Positions 26,328 through 36,447 of a stretch of DNA of 64,000 bases are shown piece after piece (the first letter of the stretch is position 1; each line of letters starts with the position of its first letter). The notes under the pieces are model-generated. The model was not told the origin of the DNA, searched no databases, and saw only the letters and a program-made list of their open reading frames with translations. The DNA comes from Aestuariispira insulae (GTDB taxonomy: Bacteria > Pseudomonadota > Alphaproteobacteria > UBA8366 > Aestuariispiraceae). Position numbers and translations under genes: made by a program. Where the stretch lies: the NCBI RefSeq assembly GCF_003385955.1, contig NZ_QRDW01000002.1, forward strand, positions 496,001-560,000, given 5' to 3'.

Positions 26328-28226
26328 ATGACCAGCGAGAATTTCAAATACGAATCCATCGATGATTTTGATGAGGCGGTGAACCCGCCGCCGGCGGAAA
26401 CCGATTTCGATCGTGTCGTAGAGGCCCGCATGAGCCGTCGTAACTTCCTGGGCGGTGCTTTGGCCATGGGCGCGGCCGCAGGTCTGTTGGGCAGCACGGC
26501 ACTGACCCGTTCCGCTGAAGCGGCGACCTCCCGTCTGGCGTTCGATCAGGTTGCAGCCAATTCGCTTGATACCATCACTGTGCCGGCGGGTTACAAATGG
26601 CATGTCCTGGCCAGCTGGGGCCAGCCATTGTGGAGCAACGGCGAGGAATTCAATCAGGCGAGCCGCGGCACCGGCAGCAGCCAGGAACTGGCGTTTGGCG
26701 ACAATACCGATGGCATGGCGCTGTTCCAGAATCAGGGCCGTAACATTCTGGCGGTCAACAACGAATATACCAACCGTGATATCATTTATGGCAACCGGGA
26801 AAGCAAACTGCCGGAAACCGCTGATGATGTGCGCAAAGGCAAGGCGGCACATGGTGTGACCGTGATGGAAGTGGTTTCCAAGGATGGCAAATGGGAAGTT
26901 CTGAAGGATTCGCCGTTCAACCGCCGCATCACCGCTGACAGCCCCATGGAAATCACCGGTCCGGCCCGGGGCCATGACCTGCTGAAAACAAAGGCGGATC
27001 CGACCGGTACCCAGTCTCTTGGCACCTGGAACAACTGCGGCAACGGCCGCACACCGTGGGGCACCTATCTGACCTGTGAAGAGAATTTTAACGGTTATTT
27101 CTCTTCCTCGGACGAGAATTTCGAAATTCCGGCGGCATTGAAGCGCTATGGCGTCAGTCACAAGGACTGGGGCTATAACTGGGCGATGACCGATGAGCGA
27201 TTCGACATCTCCAAAAACGTGAATGAACCGAACCGCGCCGGCTACATCGTGGAAATCGATCCGATGGATCCGAAATCCACCCCGAAAAAACGCACGGCCC
27301 TTGGCCGCCTGAAGCATGAAAATGCCGAACTGGTTGTGGCCAGCAACGGCCATGTGGTTGTCTACATGGGCGATGATGAACGCGGTGAGTATCTCTATCG
27401 CTTTGTTTCCAAAGACAAATACACGGTGGGTGGTGATCATTCCAAACTGTTGGAAGAAGGCACCCTTTATGCCGCGAAATTCAACGATGACGGCACGGGT
27501 GAATGGTTGGCCCTGACCCCGACCACCACCGGCATGAAGGACATGGCCGAGATCTGCATCCATACCCGCATGGGCGCATCGGCTGTGAAAGCCACCACAA
27601 TGGACCGTCCGGAATGGGTTTCCGCCAACCCGAACAAGGTTGAGGCTTATTGCTGCCTGACCAACAACAAAAACCGTGGCAAAAAGCCCAATGCCGGTGG
27701 CGATGACACCTCCGTCAATGCGGCCAACCCGCGCGAAGCCAACAAATATGGTCAGATCGTTCGTTGGGAACCGATGAATGAAGACCATTCCGCTGACAAA
27801 TTCACCTGGGACTTGTTCGTCCTGGCCGGCAACCCGAAAGTTCACAAGGATGATCGCAAGGGGTCTGCAAATGTGAATGAAGATAATATGTTCAACAGCC
27901 CGGACGGTCTGGCATTCGACAGCACCGGCCTGCTGTGGATCCAAACCGACGGCAACTATAAAAACGAAGGCGATTTCGAAGGTCAGGGCAACAACCAGAT
28001 GCTGGTTGGTGATCCGGAAACCGGCGAAATCAAACGTTTCCTGGTTGGACCGAAAGGCTGTGAGGTTACCGGGATCACCTGGTCCGCAGACCGTCGCACG
28101 CTCTTCATCGGGATTCAGCATCCGGGTGAAAAAGACACCGGCAGTCATTTCCCGGATGGTGGTGATACAACGCCGCGCTCCTCGATTGTCGCGATTGCCC
28201 GTGAGGACGGTCAGACCATCGGCTAA
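26328..28226 (+). CDS. phoX: PhoX-family alkaline phosphatase, Tat-exported
   Basis: 632 residues. The Tat signal is at residues 36-55 (SRRNFLGGALAMGAAAGLLG), placed after an unusual acidic 35-residue leader. The mature protein is the DUF839/PhoX six-blade beta-propeller: FNRRITADSPMEITGPARGHDLLKTKADPTGT, then GRTPWGTYLTCEENFNGYF, and ending near the C-terminus with LVGPKGCEVTGITWSADRRTLFIGIQHPGE. PhoX is a calcium/iron phosphatase that releases phosphate from organic esters in the periplasm. It has its own Pho-box-like region, a GTAGAGG ribosome-binding site and a terminator, so it is probably a single-gene unit. Confidence 0.92.
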   Translation: MTSENFKYESIDDFDEAVNPPPAETDFDRVVEARMSRRNFLGGALAMGAAAGLLGSTALTRSAEAATSRLAFDQVAANSLDTITVPAGYKWHVLASWGQPLWSNGEEFNQASRGTGSSQELAFGDNTDGMALFQNQGRNILAVNNEYTNRDIIYGNRESKLPETADDVRKGKAAHGVTVMEVVSKDGKWEVLKDSPFNRRITADSPMEITGPARGHDLLKTKADPTGTQSLGTWNNCGNGRTPWGTYLTCEENFNGYFSSSDENFEIPAALKRYGVSHKDWGYNWAMTDERFDISKNVNEPNRAGYIVEIDPMDPKSTPKKRTALGRLKHENAELVVASNGHVVVYMGDDERGEYLYRFVSKDKYTVGGDHSKLLEEGTLYAAKFNDDGTGEWLALTPTTTGMKDMAEICIHTRMGASAVKATTMDRPEWVSANPNKVEAYCCLTNNKNRGKKPNAGGDDTSVNAANPREANKYGQIVRWEPMNEDHSADKFTWDLFVLAGNPKVHKDDRKGSANVNEDNMFNSPDGLAFDSTGLLWIQTDGNYKNEGDFEGQGNNQMLVGDPETGEIKRFLVGPKGCEVTGITWSADRRTLFIGIQHPGEKDTGSHFPDGGDTTPRSSIVAIAREDGQTIG

Positions 28227-28255
28227 GTCCGGACGGACCCAATAGAATGAAGAAG

Positions 28256-28284
28256 GGGCGGCTGATTACAGCCGCCCTTTTTTT
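28256..28284 (+). terminator. Rho-independent terminator after phoX
   Basis: GGGCGGCTG (28256-28264) pairs with CAGCCGCCC (28269-28277) around a four-base loop and is followed by seven T. Confidence 0.93.
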
Positions 28285-28318
28285 GCCTGGAAAACTTGTT
28301 CCGGATAGGAACCGGATG

Positions 28319-30115
28319 TCAGTCAGCAACCCGCATGGGCGGCATCTGAACCAGGCCGGCCTGTGGGGTGAAGGCGCTCAGATCTCCCAGCACTGATTCG
28401 GCCTGGCTTTTTACCGTCTGGTGGATCGCTTTGGTGGCGATCCATTGCAGCGGGTCGTCAGATCCCAGAAGCATCTCCAGGCGTTCCAGCGCGCTTGGCT
28501 GAGCGGGCAGGACCGTCCTGGAAAGCGGGCTGTCTTCTTTCAAATTCATCAGCCGGGTGAGTGCGCGCTCTGCTTCGGCCATGCCACCCAATTCATCAAC
28601 CAGGCCGATCTGAATGGCATCTTCCCCGGTCCAGATCCGGCCACGGGCAGCTTTGTCAATCTGAGGCATGCTCAATTCCCGATCCTTCGCGGCCTTGCTG
28701 GTGAAATCCTGATAAACGAAATCCAGAAACTCTCTGAATTTGGCCAATTCGGTTGGGGTGAAGTCGGAAACCATGCTCCACATGCCGGCATTTCGGCCGC
28801 TTTGCACCCGGTCCCACTGAATGCCCAGGCTATTCCATAGGCCTTCGGTGACGAATTTACCGGAATAGACGCCGATTGATCCGGTGACCGTGCCAGGCCG
28901 GGCCACCACATAATCGGCGGCCATGGCGGCAAAATAACCGCCGCTGGCGGCAACATCCCCCATAACCGCAACCACGGGCTTGCCCGCGTCCCGCAACTGT
29001 TTGATCTCGCGCCAGACCATGTCCGCCTGGGGATAGGCACCGCCGGGGCTGTCAATGCGCATCAAAACCCCTTCGATGGTGGCATCCTCGCGGGCCTCGC
29101 GCAGGGCCTGGGCCACTTCATAGGGGCCAAAGGTACTGTCATTCCAGGCACCGTCGCCGCCTTCGTCCGGCATGATGGTACCGACACCGTAAATCAGGGC
29201 AATGTGAGTTGCCGGTCGGAAGTTGCCGTTTTCATCCTTTGGCTGGAACCCGTTGGCGGCCAGATATTCGCCAACCGTCATGGCATCCAACAGGTCCATA
29301 TTGAACCGATTGCGGATTTCCGTTTCCCATTCATCCGGATAAGCCAGTTTGTCCACAAGGCCGGTGGTCCAGGCATCATGCGCTAGATAAGGGCCGTTAT
29401 CGATCAGGCTGGTAACTTGGCCGGTCAATTTGGGCCGGTCCGTTTCCAGATCGCGTACGATCTGGGCCATCCAGCCGTCGACCATCCGCTCCATGCTTTG
29501 CCGAACCGGCAGGGACATGCCGGTTCTGGTGAGGGATTCCGCGCCGCCTTTATATTCATGGCGTTGTTCAAAACGCGGGGTGATGTCCAGTTTCTCTAAA
29601 GCCCCGGCGAAATAGGGGCTTTCCAGGGCCAGGCCGGTCAGGCCGACACCGCCGGAGGGTTGAACCCAGATTTCCGAAAAGGCACTGGCTAGGTAATAAT
29701 CAAGCATGCCCCCACCGAAACTGCCCAGATCTTCCGAATAGATCAGCGCCGGTTTCCCGGACTCGCGGAATCGAGAGATCGCCTCACGCAATTCTTGGGT
29801 TCTGCCGACACCAAGCCCGGTCTGGCCCAATTCTGCCACGACAGCCTCGATCCGATCATCGTTCCGGGCATGCTCCAGGGCTTCAATTACATCCAGTAAA
29901 ACAGGTTCCTGGACGGAAGAGGGCAGGAAGCCGCCGCTGTCGCGCTTTTCACTGAGCGGGGTCGACAAGTCCAGCATCAGCACGGTCTTGTCCGGGACTT
30001 CCGGGGCCGCTGGCTGAAACCGGGTGGCCGCCACAATAATCCCCGCCAGACCGAGCGCCACCAATGCGCCGATCGATGCGAAGAGCCAGAGGAAAAAACG
30101 GCCGAACTTTGCCAT
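28319..30115 (-). CDS. sppA: Signal peptide peptidase SppA, 67K type
   Basis: 598 residues, the long (double-domain) form. One N-terminal membrane anchor lies at residues 8-30. The two S49 domains are both present: the N-terminal half holds the catalytic lysine in RHEYKGGAESL, and the C-terminal half the nucleophile serine in VMGDVAASGGYFAAMAADY. It degrades cleaved signal peptides and membrane fragments. It is last in the leftward gene run after the AhpD-like gene. Confidence 0.93.
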   Translation of the reverse strand: MAKFGRFFLWLFASIGALVALGLAGIIVAATRFQPAAPEVPDKTVLMLDLSTPLSEKRDSGGFLPSSVQEPVLLDVIEALEHARNDDRIEAVVAELGQTGLGVGRTQELREAISRFRESGKPALIYSEDLGSFGGGMLDYYLASAFSEIWVQPSGGVGLTGLALESPYFAGALEKLDITPRFEQRHEYKGGAESLTRTGMSLPVRQSMERMVDGWMAQIVRDLETDRPKLTGQVTSLIDNGPYLAHDAWTTGLVDKLAYPDEWETEIRNRFNMDLLDAMTVGEYLAANGFQPKDENGNFRPATHIALIYGVGTIMPDEGGDGAWNDSTFGPYEVAQALREAREDATIEGVLMRIDSPGGAYPQADMVWREIKQLRDAGKPVVAVMGDVAASGGYFAAMAADYVVARPGTVTGSIGVYSGKFVTEGLWNSLGIQWDRVQSGRNAGMWSMVSDFTPTELAKFREFLDFVYQDFTSKAAKDRELSMPQIDKAARGRIWTGEDAIQIGLVDELGGMAEAERALTRLMNLKEDSPLSRTVLPAQPSALERLEMLLGSDDPLQWIATKAIHQTVKSQAESVLGDLSAFTPQAGLVQMPPMRVAD

Positions 30116-30169
30116 GGGTCTTCATTCCTTGAGTTGGTATTATTGCCGAAGGGCGTTAAAGGTCTCGTG

Positions 30170-30742
30170 TTACCGGTTTTTTGTGTGGTATTCGCGGTTC
30201 GGCATCATGTCTAATCCATGTGCCATCCTGTTGGTATAGTTGAAAAAACCGATGGTTTCACAAATGTCGAAATAGGATTCTTCATCAAAGCCAGCAGATA
30301 GGAGCGCCTGCCGGTCGGCCTCGGTGGTCGCCGCGGGCGTCTCGGTCATTTTCCAGGCAAAATCCAGCATCGCACGCTGTTTAGCCTCCAGCGGGGCCAC
30401 CCGATAATTCATCACAAGCATTTCCCCCAGTTCCGGATCGCCGCTCAGTTCCCGCACGGCCTGGCCATGGGCGACAAGGCAGTAGTAACAGCGGTTGCAA
30501 CTGCTCACCACCACGGCAATCATTTCCCGCTCCAGTTTACTGAGTTTCGATTCCGCCAGCATGACCTCATTATAATGGTCAATGAATTTGCGCAGACGTT
30601 CGGGGCGGAAGGAATAGGATTTCAACACATTGGGCACCAAACCCAGTTTTTCCTCGCAGATCGAGAGATATTTCTGCAAGTCCGCGTCCAACTCGCCGGT
30701 TTCGGGAATGGGCAGGATATGAATATGGTCAGGTTGCGGCAT
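30170..30742 (-). CDS. AhpD-like peroxidase-related protein
   Basis: 190 residues. The carboxymuconolactone decarboxylase/AhpD fold is marked by EREMIAVVVSSCNRCYYCLVAHG, with the redox C-x-x-C pair of the family, and then DFAWKMTETPAATTEADRQAL. The family name is uncharacterised peroxidase-related enzyme; alkylhydroperoxidase activity is inferred. The start at 30742 follows GGGGG. It is encoded between a receiver-domain gene and sppA on the same strand, with no clear functional link. Confidence 0.85.
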   Translation of the reverse strand: MPQPDHIHILPIPETGELDADLQKYLSICEEKLGLVPNVLKSYSFRPERLRKFIDHYNEVMLAESKLSKLEREMIAVVVSSCNRCYYCLVAHGQAVRELSGDPELGEMLVMNYRVAPLEAKQRAMLDFAWKMTETPAATTEADRQALLSAGFDEESYFDICETIGFFNYTNRMAHGLDMMPNREYHTKNR

Positions 30743-30843
30743 GGGACCCCCGGCTAGATTGGTTGATGATCCAGAAAAGAATATAAGGCAGGTCGGGTGA
30801 GAATATAACCACCTGCAGGAAACAGGGGCGTGTTAAATCTCGG

Positions 30844-31287
30844 TTAATCCGAGGCGGCCTTGCTGGCGATGGCAATGCGTTTTTCGGCATTGTCCAAACC
30901 AATTGACATACGTTCCAATAATGCCTTGGGCATGATTGGTTTGGTCACCACGGTATCAGCCCCGGATTTAAGTGCCTCCATAATGGCGGTCTCATCCTCA
31001 ACCCCGGTGACCATGATGATGGGCAGATCACGCGGCAATCCATCCTTGCCGTCGCTGTTGCGCAGCATCTGGACAAATTCGATCCCGCCCATGGGCTTCA
31101 TGCGGATATCAACCAACGCCATGTCGGGCGCAAAATCGGTCAGCACCTTGATCGCTTCACGACCGTCGCCAACCTCTCGGATATGCGCGACCGCAACGGT
31201 TTTCAGGATGGATCGGATCAGCCGGCGAATGGGTTCATGATCGTCCACGACCAGGATCTTCATTCCCTTGAAGCGCGACAGATCCAT
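30844..31287 (-). CDS. Stand-alone CheY-like response regulator receiver
   Basis: 147 residues, a single receiver domain with no output domain. The acidic pair is DDHE (Asp15-Asp16), the phospho-acceptor Asp60 is in ALVDIRMKPMGG, Thr in IIMVTGVED, and Lys in VVTKPIMP. The C-terminal ~20 residues are an added helix. A near-perfect ribosome-binding site (TAGGAGG) precedes the ATG. The partner kinase is not encoded next to it. Confidence 0.9.
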   Translation of the reverse strand: MDLSRFKGMKILVVDDHEPIRRLIRSILKTVAVAHIREVGDGREAIKVLTDFAPDMALVDIRMKPMGGIEFVQMLRNSDGKDGLPRDLPIIMVTGVEDETAIMEALKSGADTVVTKPIMPKALLERMSIGLDNAEKRIAIASKAASD

Positions 31288-31390
31288 AAAAATTAACCTC
31301 CTAACCGATTGATATCTGGAATTTTAGCGGTGATTCTTGTCCCCGGCCAAGGGGTAAGTTGGTCACTTTTGCGGGATCGGGTTTCGAGAA

Positions 31391-32155
31391 TCACGATCGT
31401 TTGGCATGGATGAGAAATTCCACATTGCCCTGCGGCCCGGTGATCGGACTTTCCGTCAGCCCCTGAACCGACCAGCCGTCCAGGCTGTTCAGCCAGTCGC
31501 GCACATCGTCACAGGCTTGTTGATGCAGGGCCGGATCCCGGACAACACCGCCTTTGCCAACCTGTCCCTTGCCGACTTGAAACTGCGGCTTGATGAGGGC
31601 CAACAGCCAACCGCCGGGTTTGACCAATGCGAGGGCGGCGGGCAGCACTTTTTCCAGGCCGATGAAACTGGCATCGCAGACAACCGCATCAATTGGATCG
31701 GGTACGGTCTCTGCATCCAATGTCCGGGCATTGGTGGATTCCATCACCACAACCCGGTCATCGGTGCGCAGTTTCCAATGCAACTGGCCGCGGCCAACAT
31801 CGACCGAATAAACCTTGGTCGCGCCATTTTGCAGCAGCACATCGGTGAACCCACCGGTTGAGGCCCCGACATCCACAGCGATCAGGCCCGTTGGATCGAG
31901 GTCAAATTCATGCAAGCCCTTTTCCAGTTTCAACCCGCCGCGACTGACCCAGGGATGGTCCTGGCCACGCACTTCAAGCGGTTTGTCATCGGCGAGCTTG
32001 TCACCGGGTTTGGCTATCTTTTGTTCGCCGCTAAAGACCTTACCCGCCATCACCAGGGCCTGGCCCTTCGTGCGGGTCTCCACCAGACCGCGATCCACCA
32101 GTAACTGGTCGACACGGATTTTCTTGGGCTTGGCAGGTTTGGCAGTCTCAGTCAT
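31391..32155 (-). CDS. tlyA: TlyA-family rRNA 2'-O-methyltransferase
   Basis: 254 residues from the ATG at 32155 (a start 15 bases earlier is also open). The N-terminal S4 domain reads IRVDQLLVDRGLVETRTKGQALVMAG. The methyltransferase has the SAM motif AVDVGASTGGFTDVLLQNGA and the K-D-K catalytic set within GGLKLEKGLHEF, VCDASF and LIKPQFQ. TlyA methylates 16S/23S rRNA; some homologues also act as haemolysins. Its start lies within the last codons of the MATE gene. In other alphaproteobacteria tlyA directly follows dxs. Confidence 0.9.
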   Translation of the reverse strand: MTETAKPAKPKKIRVDQLLVDRGLVETRTKGQALVMAGKVFSGEQKIAKPGDKLADDKPLEVRGQDHPWVSRGGLKLEKGLHEFDLDPTGLIAVDVGASTGGFTDVLLQNGATKVYSVDVGRGQLHWKLRTDDRVVVMESTNARTLDAETVPDPIDAVVCDASFIGLEKVLPAALALVKPGGWLLALIKPQFQVGKGQVGKGGVVRDPALHQQACDDVRDWLNSLDGWSVQGLTESPITGPQGNVEFLIHAKRS

Positions 32156-33671
32156 CGAACAATCGCTCATCAGCAGTCTTGAAATAGAAGCGGATCATAT
32201 AGGCGAGCGCCGCGGTAACCAAGCCCAGTGCCATGCCCCACCAGATTCCGATCACACCGGCCTCCAGATAAAAGCCGAAGAGAACTGCGGCGCTGATACC
32301 GATGCCCCAATAACAGACCAGCCCGATCATGGAAGCGGCCAGCATATCGGAAATGCCATTCAAGGTGCCGGCCATGATCAACTGTAGGCCATCCGTGATC
32401 TGGAACAGGGCCGCGACCGCGAGCAATGATGCCGCCAGCATCAATACCTGCTGAGCGTCAGGGGTTTCCGGATCCAGGAAAACCTGGGACAGCTCATAGG
32501 GAAAAAAGGTGAAGAGCAGGGCAAAACAGCCCATGAAGCCAAGCGCCATGAAAAGCGAGCTCAGGCACGCCCGGCGAATTCCGGAGACATCTTTGCGGCC
32601 CATGAAAAAGCCCGCCCGCGTGCTGGCGGCACCGGAAAAACCGAGCCCCACCATATAGGCAATTGATATCCATTGCAGCGCAATGGCATGGGCGGCGACC
32701 TCGATCGGGCTGAACAGGCCCGCCAGTAGGGTGCCAGTGGAAATCAGCCCCTCTTCGGCCAGGCCGGAGGCGATCATGAAGGCAACAGTGACAATATTCA
32801 TGGCGATGGCATGGGCAGCGGTTTCATTGGGGCCGATGCTGCCCGCGGTCAGAGTGGCGGCGGAAAACATGCCCTGTTCCAGCATGAAGCCGATGCCGAT
32901 TGGAACACCAAGCTTAAAAATCTGACGATAGAGGGACCAATCCGGACGCCAGAGACGACCCAATATGTGATAACGCCGATAGGGCAGACGGGTATAGAGG
33001 ATCGACAGGCAGATCAGGAACATGGTGGCATTAACCAGCAGGCTGGACAGCCCCGCGCCCGGTAGCCCCATTTCCGGCAGGCCCAGATTGCCGAACAATA
33101 GACCGTAATTCAGCACTGCATTCAAAATGATGCCCACAATCGTGATATAGAGTGTCGGGCGTGCCCGGCCCAGCGCAATCATGAAACAGCGCATGGCATC
33201 ATACATCAGGGTGAAGACCATGCCCCACATGAAGAAATGCATATAGCCGGTGGCCCGGCCGATCAGGCGCTGATCCTGGAACAAAATGTTCAAGACCCAG
33301 TCAATCTGCCAGAGCAGGATCATGGCAGGAACCGCCAATGTCAAAGCGACCCAAATTCCCTGGCGAACTGCCCGGCGCGCCATGCGCGGATCGCCGGCAC
33401 CCAGGGCCTGGGAGGCAAGCGGTGTCACTGCGATCACCACGCCCATGCAAAACATGTAAAATCCGTAATAGACACTGATTGCAACGGCGGAAGAGGCCAA
33501 CTCTTCTGCACCCAGTCGCCCGATCATCAAAACATCAGTGGTGCCGATGGCGATATGGCCGACATAGCTCAATGCCAGAGGCCAGGAAATCCCGAGCAGG
33601 CGACGCACTTCCCCGCGCGCTTCGCCAAGGGGCGAACCGAACATAGAATAGAGGGGCGCAGGCGCAGTCAT
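32148..33671 (-). CDS. MATE-family efflux transporter
   Basis: 507 residues with about twelve membrane helices. MATE signatures are LALSYVGHIAIGTTDVLMIGRLGAEELASSA in the first repeat and GFSGAASTRAGFFMGRKD in the second. NorM/MATE pumps export cationic drugs and metabolites by sodium or proton antiport. It overlaps the start of tlyA, so the two are translationally coupled. It stands between the dxs group and tlyA and interrupts the usual dxs-tlyA neighbourhood. Confidence 0.93.
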   Translation of the reverse strand: MTAPAPLYSMFGSPLGEARGEVRRLLGISWPLALSYVGHIAIGTTDVLMIGRLGAEELASSAVAISVYYGFYMFCMGVVIAVTPLASQALGAGDPRMARRAVRQGIWVALTLAVPAMILLWQIDWVLNILFQDQRLIGRATGYMHFFMWGMVFTLMYDAMRCFMIALGRARPTLYITIVGIILNAVLNYGLLFGNLGLPEMGLPGAGLSSLLVNATMFLICLSILYTRLPYRRYHILGRLWRPDWSLYRQIFKLGVPIGIGFMLEQGMFSAATLTAGSIGPNETAAHAIAMNIVTVAFMIASGLAEEGLISTGTLLAGLFSPIEVAAHAIALQWISIAYMVGLGFSGAASTRAGFFMGRKDVSGIRRACLSSLFMALGFMGCFALLFTFFPYELSQVFLDPETPDAQQVLMLAASLLAVAALFQITDGLQLIMAGTLNGISDMLAASMIGLVCYWGIGISAAVLFGFYLEAGVIGIWWGMALGLVTAALAYMIRFYFKTADERLFDD

Positions 33672-33789
33672 GACCTGACTCCTTAAACAAGAGGGACAAA
33701 CAGTTTTTGCTAGGGTTGAAACGAGTCCGGGCGTTTTGCCGGGCCGGGCAGGCTAGCAGAATGTGATCAAAATTGTAAAGAGGGAGAAA

Positions 33790-33897
33790 ATGCCAGAATC
33801 ACTGCTCAGTAACCCAGATACTGTTCACCAAACACCTTCGGATAACAGCCGACATAGTCCCGTTAGATCCGTTTCAGCGTGCCTTGGCGGAATATAG
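33790..33897 (+). CDS. Possible 35-codon small protein in MATE/DUF454 gap
   Basis: An ATG at 33790 directly follows AGAGGGAGAAA, a good ribosome-binding site, and opens a 35-codon frame ending TAG. The product is polar, starts MPESLLSNPDTV, has one Cys and no membrane segment. The surrounding gap (33672-33950) otherwise shows only the promoter region of the leftward MATE gene. It could be real or a chance frame; no homologue is known to me. Confidence 0.25.
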   Translation: MPESLLSNPDTVHQTPSDNSRHSPVRSVSACLGGI

Positions 33898-33950
33898 ATA
33901 GAAGCTGGTATTTCCGAATCTCAGAAGGGCAAAAAACAAAGAGTGCCCTT

Positions 33951-34367
33951 TTAATCGGCGGGGGTTTGGGCCGCCTGGCTCTGGGCACCGTCCGGCTTGC
34001 GGCTGGGTTTGCTAAGGATATACCAGGCAATGGCGGCCATCACGACGGCGGCGCAGGAAACCGCCCAAAGCGGCACCTTGAACAGGAAGATCATCATCAC
34101 CAGGGATCCGGCCATGGCGGCACTGGACCAGATTTTTCCCCAGATCGGCACGACACGATATTGATCCCAGTCGCGCAGGATCGGGCCGAAAGATTTATGG
34201 CTGTAGAGCCAGTTATGGAATTTCTCGGAGCTTTTGGAAAAGGCCCAGAGTGCCACGATCAGAAACGGGACCGTCGGCATGATCGGCAGCAGGATGCCGA
34301 CAAAGGCAAGGCCCACAGCGATGAAGCCGATAAGAAGATAAACGAGGCGCAGGCTCTTTCGGGTCAT
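33951..34367 (-). CDS. YbaN/DUF454 family inner membrane protein
   Basis: 138 residues. The family start is LVYLLIGFIAVGLAFVGILLPIMPTVPF, giving a helix pair, then FLIVALWAFSKSSEKFHNWLYSHKSFGPILRDW, and two more helices at about 85-125. The last ~20 residues are polar. Function of the family is unknown. It lies 82 bases after dxs in the same direction. Confidence 0.9.
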   Translation of the reverse strand: MTRKSLRLVYLLIGFIAVGLAFVGILLPIMPTVPFLIVALWAFSKSSEKFHNWLYSHKSFGPILRDWDQYRVVPIWGKIWSSAAMAGSLVMMIFLFKVPLWAVSCAAVVMAAIAWYILSKPSRKPDGAQSQAAQTPAD

Positions 34368-34449
34368 TTCACCCCATGGCGGAAAGCGAGACTATCCCCA
34401 AATGAAGGGAAGGCAGCCTTGAAATGCAATGATCTGTCGGCAGAAGCGA

Positions 34450-36375
34450 TCAGTTTCTGATCCTCTTGTCTTTGGTATCAAGCGCTTGTTCGATTCCCAA
34501 GGCCTGAAGCGCGGCGTCACAGATGGCCGCAGCATCCAGGCTGGCTTTGGCATATTGGACGTCCGGCTTGTCATGATCCAAAAACATGTCCGGCATGTAA
34601 AGCGGCCGGACTTTCAGCCCCTGTGTCAGGTCATTCTTCACCAGGAAATCGGTGACAAGTGCACCAAAACCACCAATGGAGCCCTCTTCAATCGTGATCA
34701 GGACATCATGTCTTTCTGCCAGTTCACGGATCAGGTCTTCATCCAGCGGTTTGGCAAAGCGTGCATCGGCCACCGTGGTGCTGATGCCCCGGGCCGATAG
34801 TTCTTCTGCGGCTTTCAGGCTTTCCTGCAACCGGGCGCCAAAGGACAGGATCGCCACGGTATTGCCGTCGCGCACGATCCGGCCCTTGCCGATTTCAAGT
34901 GGTTCCGGCTTTTCCGGAATATCGACGCCAACGCCCTCGCCACGGGGATAGCGGAAGGCGATCGGCCCTTGGTCATGATGGGCTGCGGTCGCGGTCATGC
35001 GCGCCAGCTCCGCCTCGTCACTGGCGGCCATGACCACCATGTTGGGCAGGCAGCAAAGATAGGCAATATCAAACGCCCCGCAATGGGTCGCGCCATCGGC
35101 ACCGACAAAACCCGCACGGTCGATGGCAAAGCGCACCGGCAAATTTTGGATCGCCACATCATGGACAATCTGGTCATAGGCGCGCTGCAGGAAGGTGGAA
35201 TAAATGGCTACGAACGGGCGGTAACTCTCACAGGCCAACCCGGCGGCAAAGGTCACCGCATGCTGTTCGGCGATCGCCACATCAAAGGTGCGGTCGGGGT
35301 GGCGTTTTTCGAAAATGTTAAGTCCTGTGCCGGATGGCATGGCCGCCGTGATGGCGACGATCTTGTCATCCTCATCAGCCAGCTTGGTCAGGGTCTCGCC
35401 GAAAATGGCGGTATAGCTGGGGGCGTTGGCTTTGGCCTTATGCTGGGTGCCGGTGACCACATCAAATTTGGAAACACCGTGATATTTATCGGCGGCTTCT
35501 TCCGCCGGGGCGTAGCCCTTGCCCTTCTGGGTCACCACATGGACCAGGAAGGGGCCGCGTTCTTCGCCGTCGCGCACATTACGCAGCACGGGGAGCAGAT
35601 GATCCAGGTTATGGCCATCAATCGGGCCGACATAATAGAAGCCCATCTCTTCAAACAAAGTACCGCCGGTCATCATGCCGCGGGCAAACTCCTCGGCGCG
35701 CGCAGCGGCTTTTTCCATGGGGTCGGGGAATTTATGGGCAATCTTTTTCGCCACTTCCCGAAGCGATAGATAGGATTTCGACGATAGCAGCTTGGACAGA
35801 TAGGCGCTCATGGCACCGACCGGCGGCGCGATCGACATATCATTGTCGTTCAGGATGACGATCAGGCGGGAATTCATCGCGCCCGCATTGTTCATTGCCT
35901 CATAGGCCATGCCGGCACTCATCGAGCCGTCGCCGATCACCGCGATCACATTGCCATGCTCGCCATCCAGGCTTTTGCCAACCGCCATGCCGAGGCCGGC
36001 GGAGATAGAGGTGGAGCTGTGCCCGGCGCCAAAGGCGTCATATTTGCTTTCGGCCCGTTTGGTGAAACCGCTCAAGCCCCCGCCCTGGCGCAGGGTGCGT
36101 ATACGGTCGCGCCGTTCGGTCAGGATTTTATGCGGATAACATTGATGGCCCACATCCCAAATCAGGCGGTCCTGTGGGGTATCAAACAGGTAATGCAGCG
36201 CAACTGTCAGTTCAACGACCCCTAAACCCGCGCCCAGATGGCCGCCGGTATGGGACACCGCATGAATGGTCTCTGCCCGCAGGTCGTCAACAAGAGCATG
36301 CAGCTGATTTTCATCCAGCTTGCGCAGCTCTTCGGGGCTGTTGACCAAATCCAGTACCGGTGTTTCCAGTTTCAC
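34450..36375 (-). CDS. dxs: 1-deoxy-D-xylulose-5-phosphate synthase
   Basis: 641 residues. The thiamine-diphosphate site is [18 protein letters not shown]; the transketolase central domain has the conserved [18 protein letters not shown]; the N-terminus has [22 protein letters not shown]. It makes DXP from pyruvate and glyceraldehyde-3-phosphate, the first step of the MEP isoprenoid pathway and a source for thiamine and pyridoxal. It stands behind ispA, which uses the C5 products. Confidence 0.97.
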   Translation of the reverse strand: MKLETPVLDLVNSPEELRKLDENQLHALVDDLRAETIHAVSHTGGHLGAGLGVVELTVALHYLFDTPQDRLIWDVGHQCYPHKILTERRDRIRTLRQGGGLSGFTKRAESKYDAFGAGHSSTSISAGLGMAVGKSLDGEHGNVIAVIGDGSMSAGMAYEAMNNAGAMNSRLIVILNDNDMSIAPPVGAMSAYLSKLLSSKSYLSLREVAKKIAHKFPDPMEKAAARAEEFARGMMTGGTLFEEMGFYYVGPIDGHNLDHLLPVLRNVRDGEERGPFLVHVVTQKGKGYAPAEEAADKYHGVSKFDVVTGTQHKAKANAPSYTAIFGETLTKLADEDDKIVAITAAMPSGTGLNIFEKRHPDRTFDVAIAEQHAVTFAAGLACESYRPFVAIYSTFLQRAYDQIVHDVAIQNLPVRFAIDRAGFVGADGATHCGAFDIAYLCCLPNMVVMAASDEAELARMTATAAHHDQGPIAFRYPRGEGVGVDIPEKPEPLEIGKGRIVRDGNTVAILSFGARLQESLKAAEELSARGISTTVADARFAKPLDEDLIRELAERHDVLITIEEGSIGGFGALVTDFLVKNDLTQGLKVRPLYMPDMFLDHDKPDVQYAKASLDAAAICDAALQALGIEQALDTKDKRIRN

Positions 36376-36447
36376 CTTATGACTCCTTGGCCCTGAGGCC
36401 GGACGCGAGGCTGCAGAATGCCTCTAATTACCTTAACAAATTGCCAA

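Noticed and set aside
26286-28148. 620-codon open frame antisense to phoX
   Set aside because: PhoX on the plus strand has Tat and propeller motifs, a promoter region and a terminator; the reverse frame has none.
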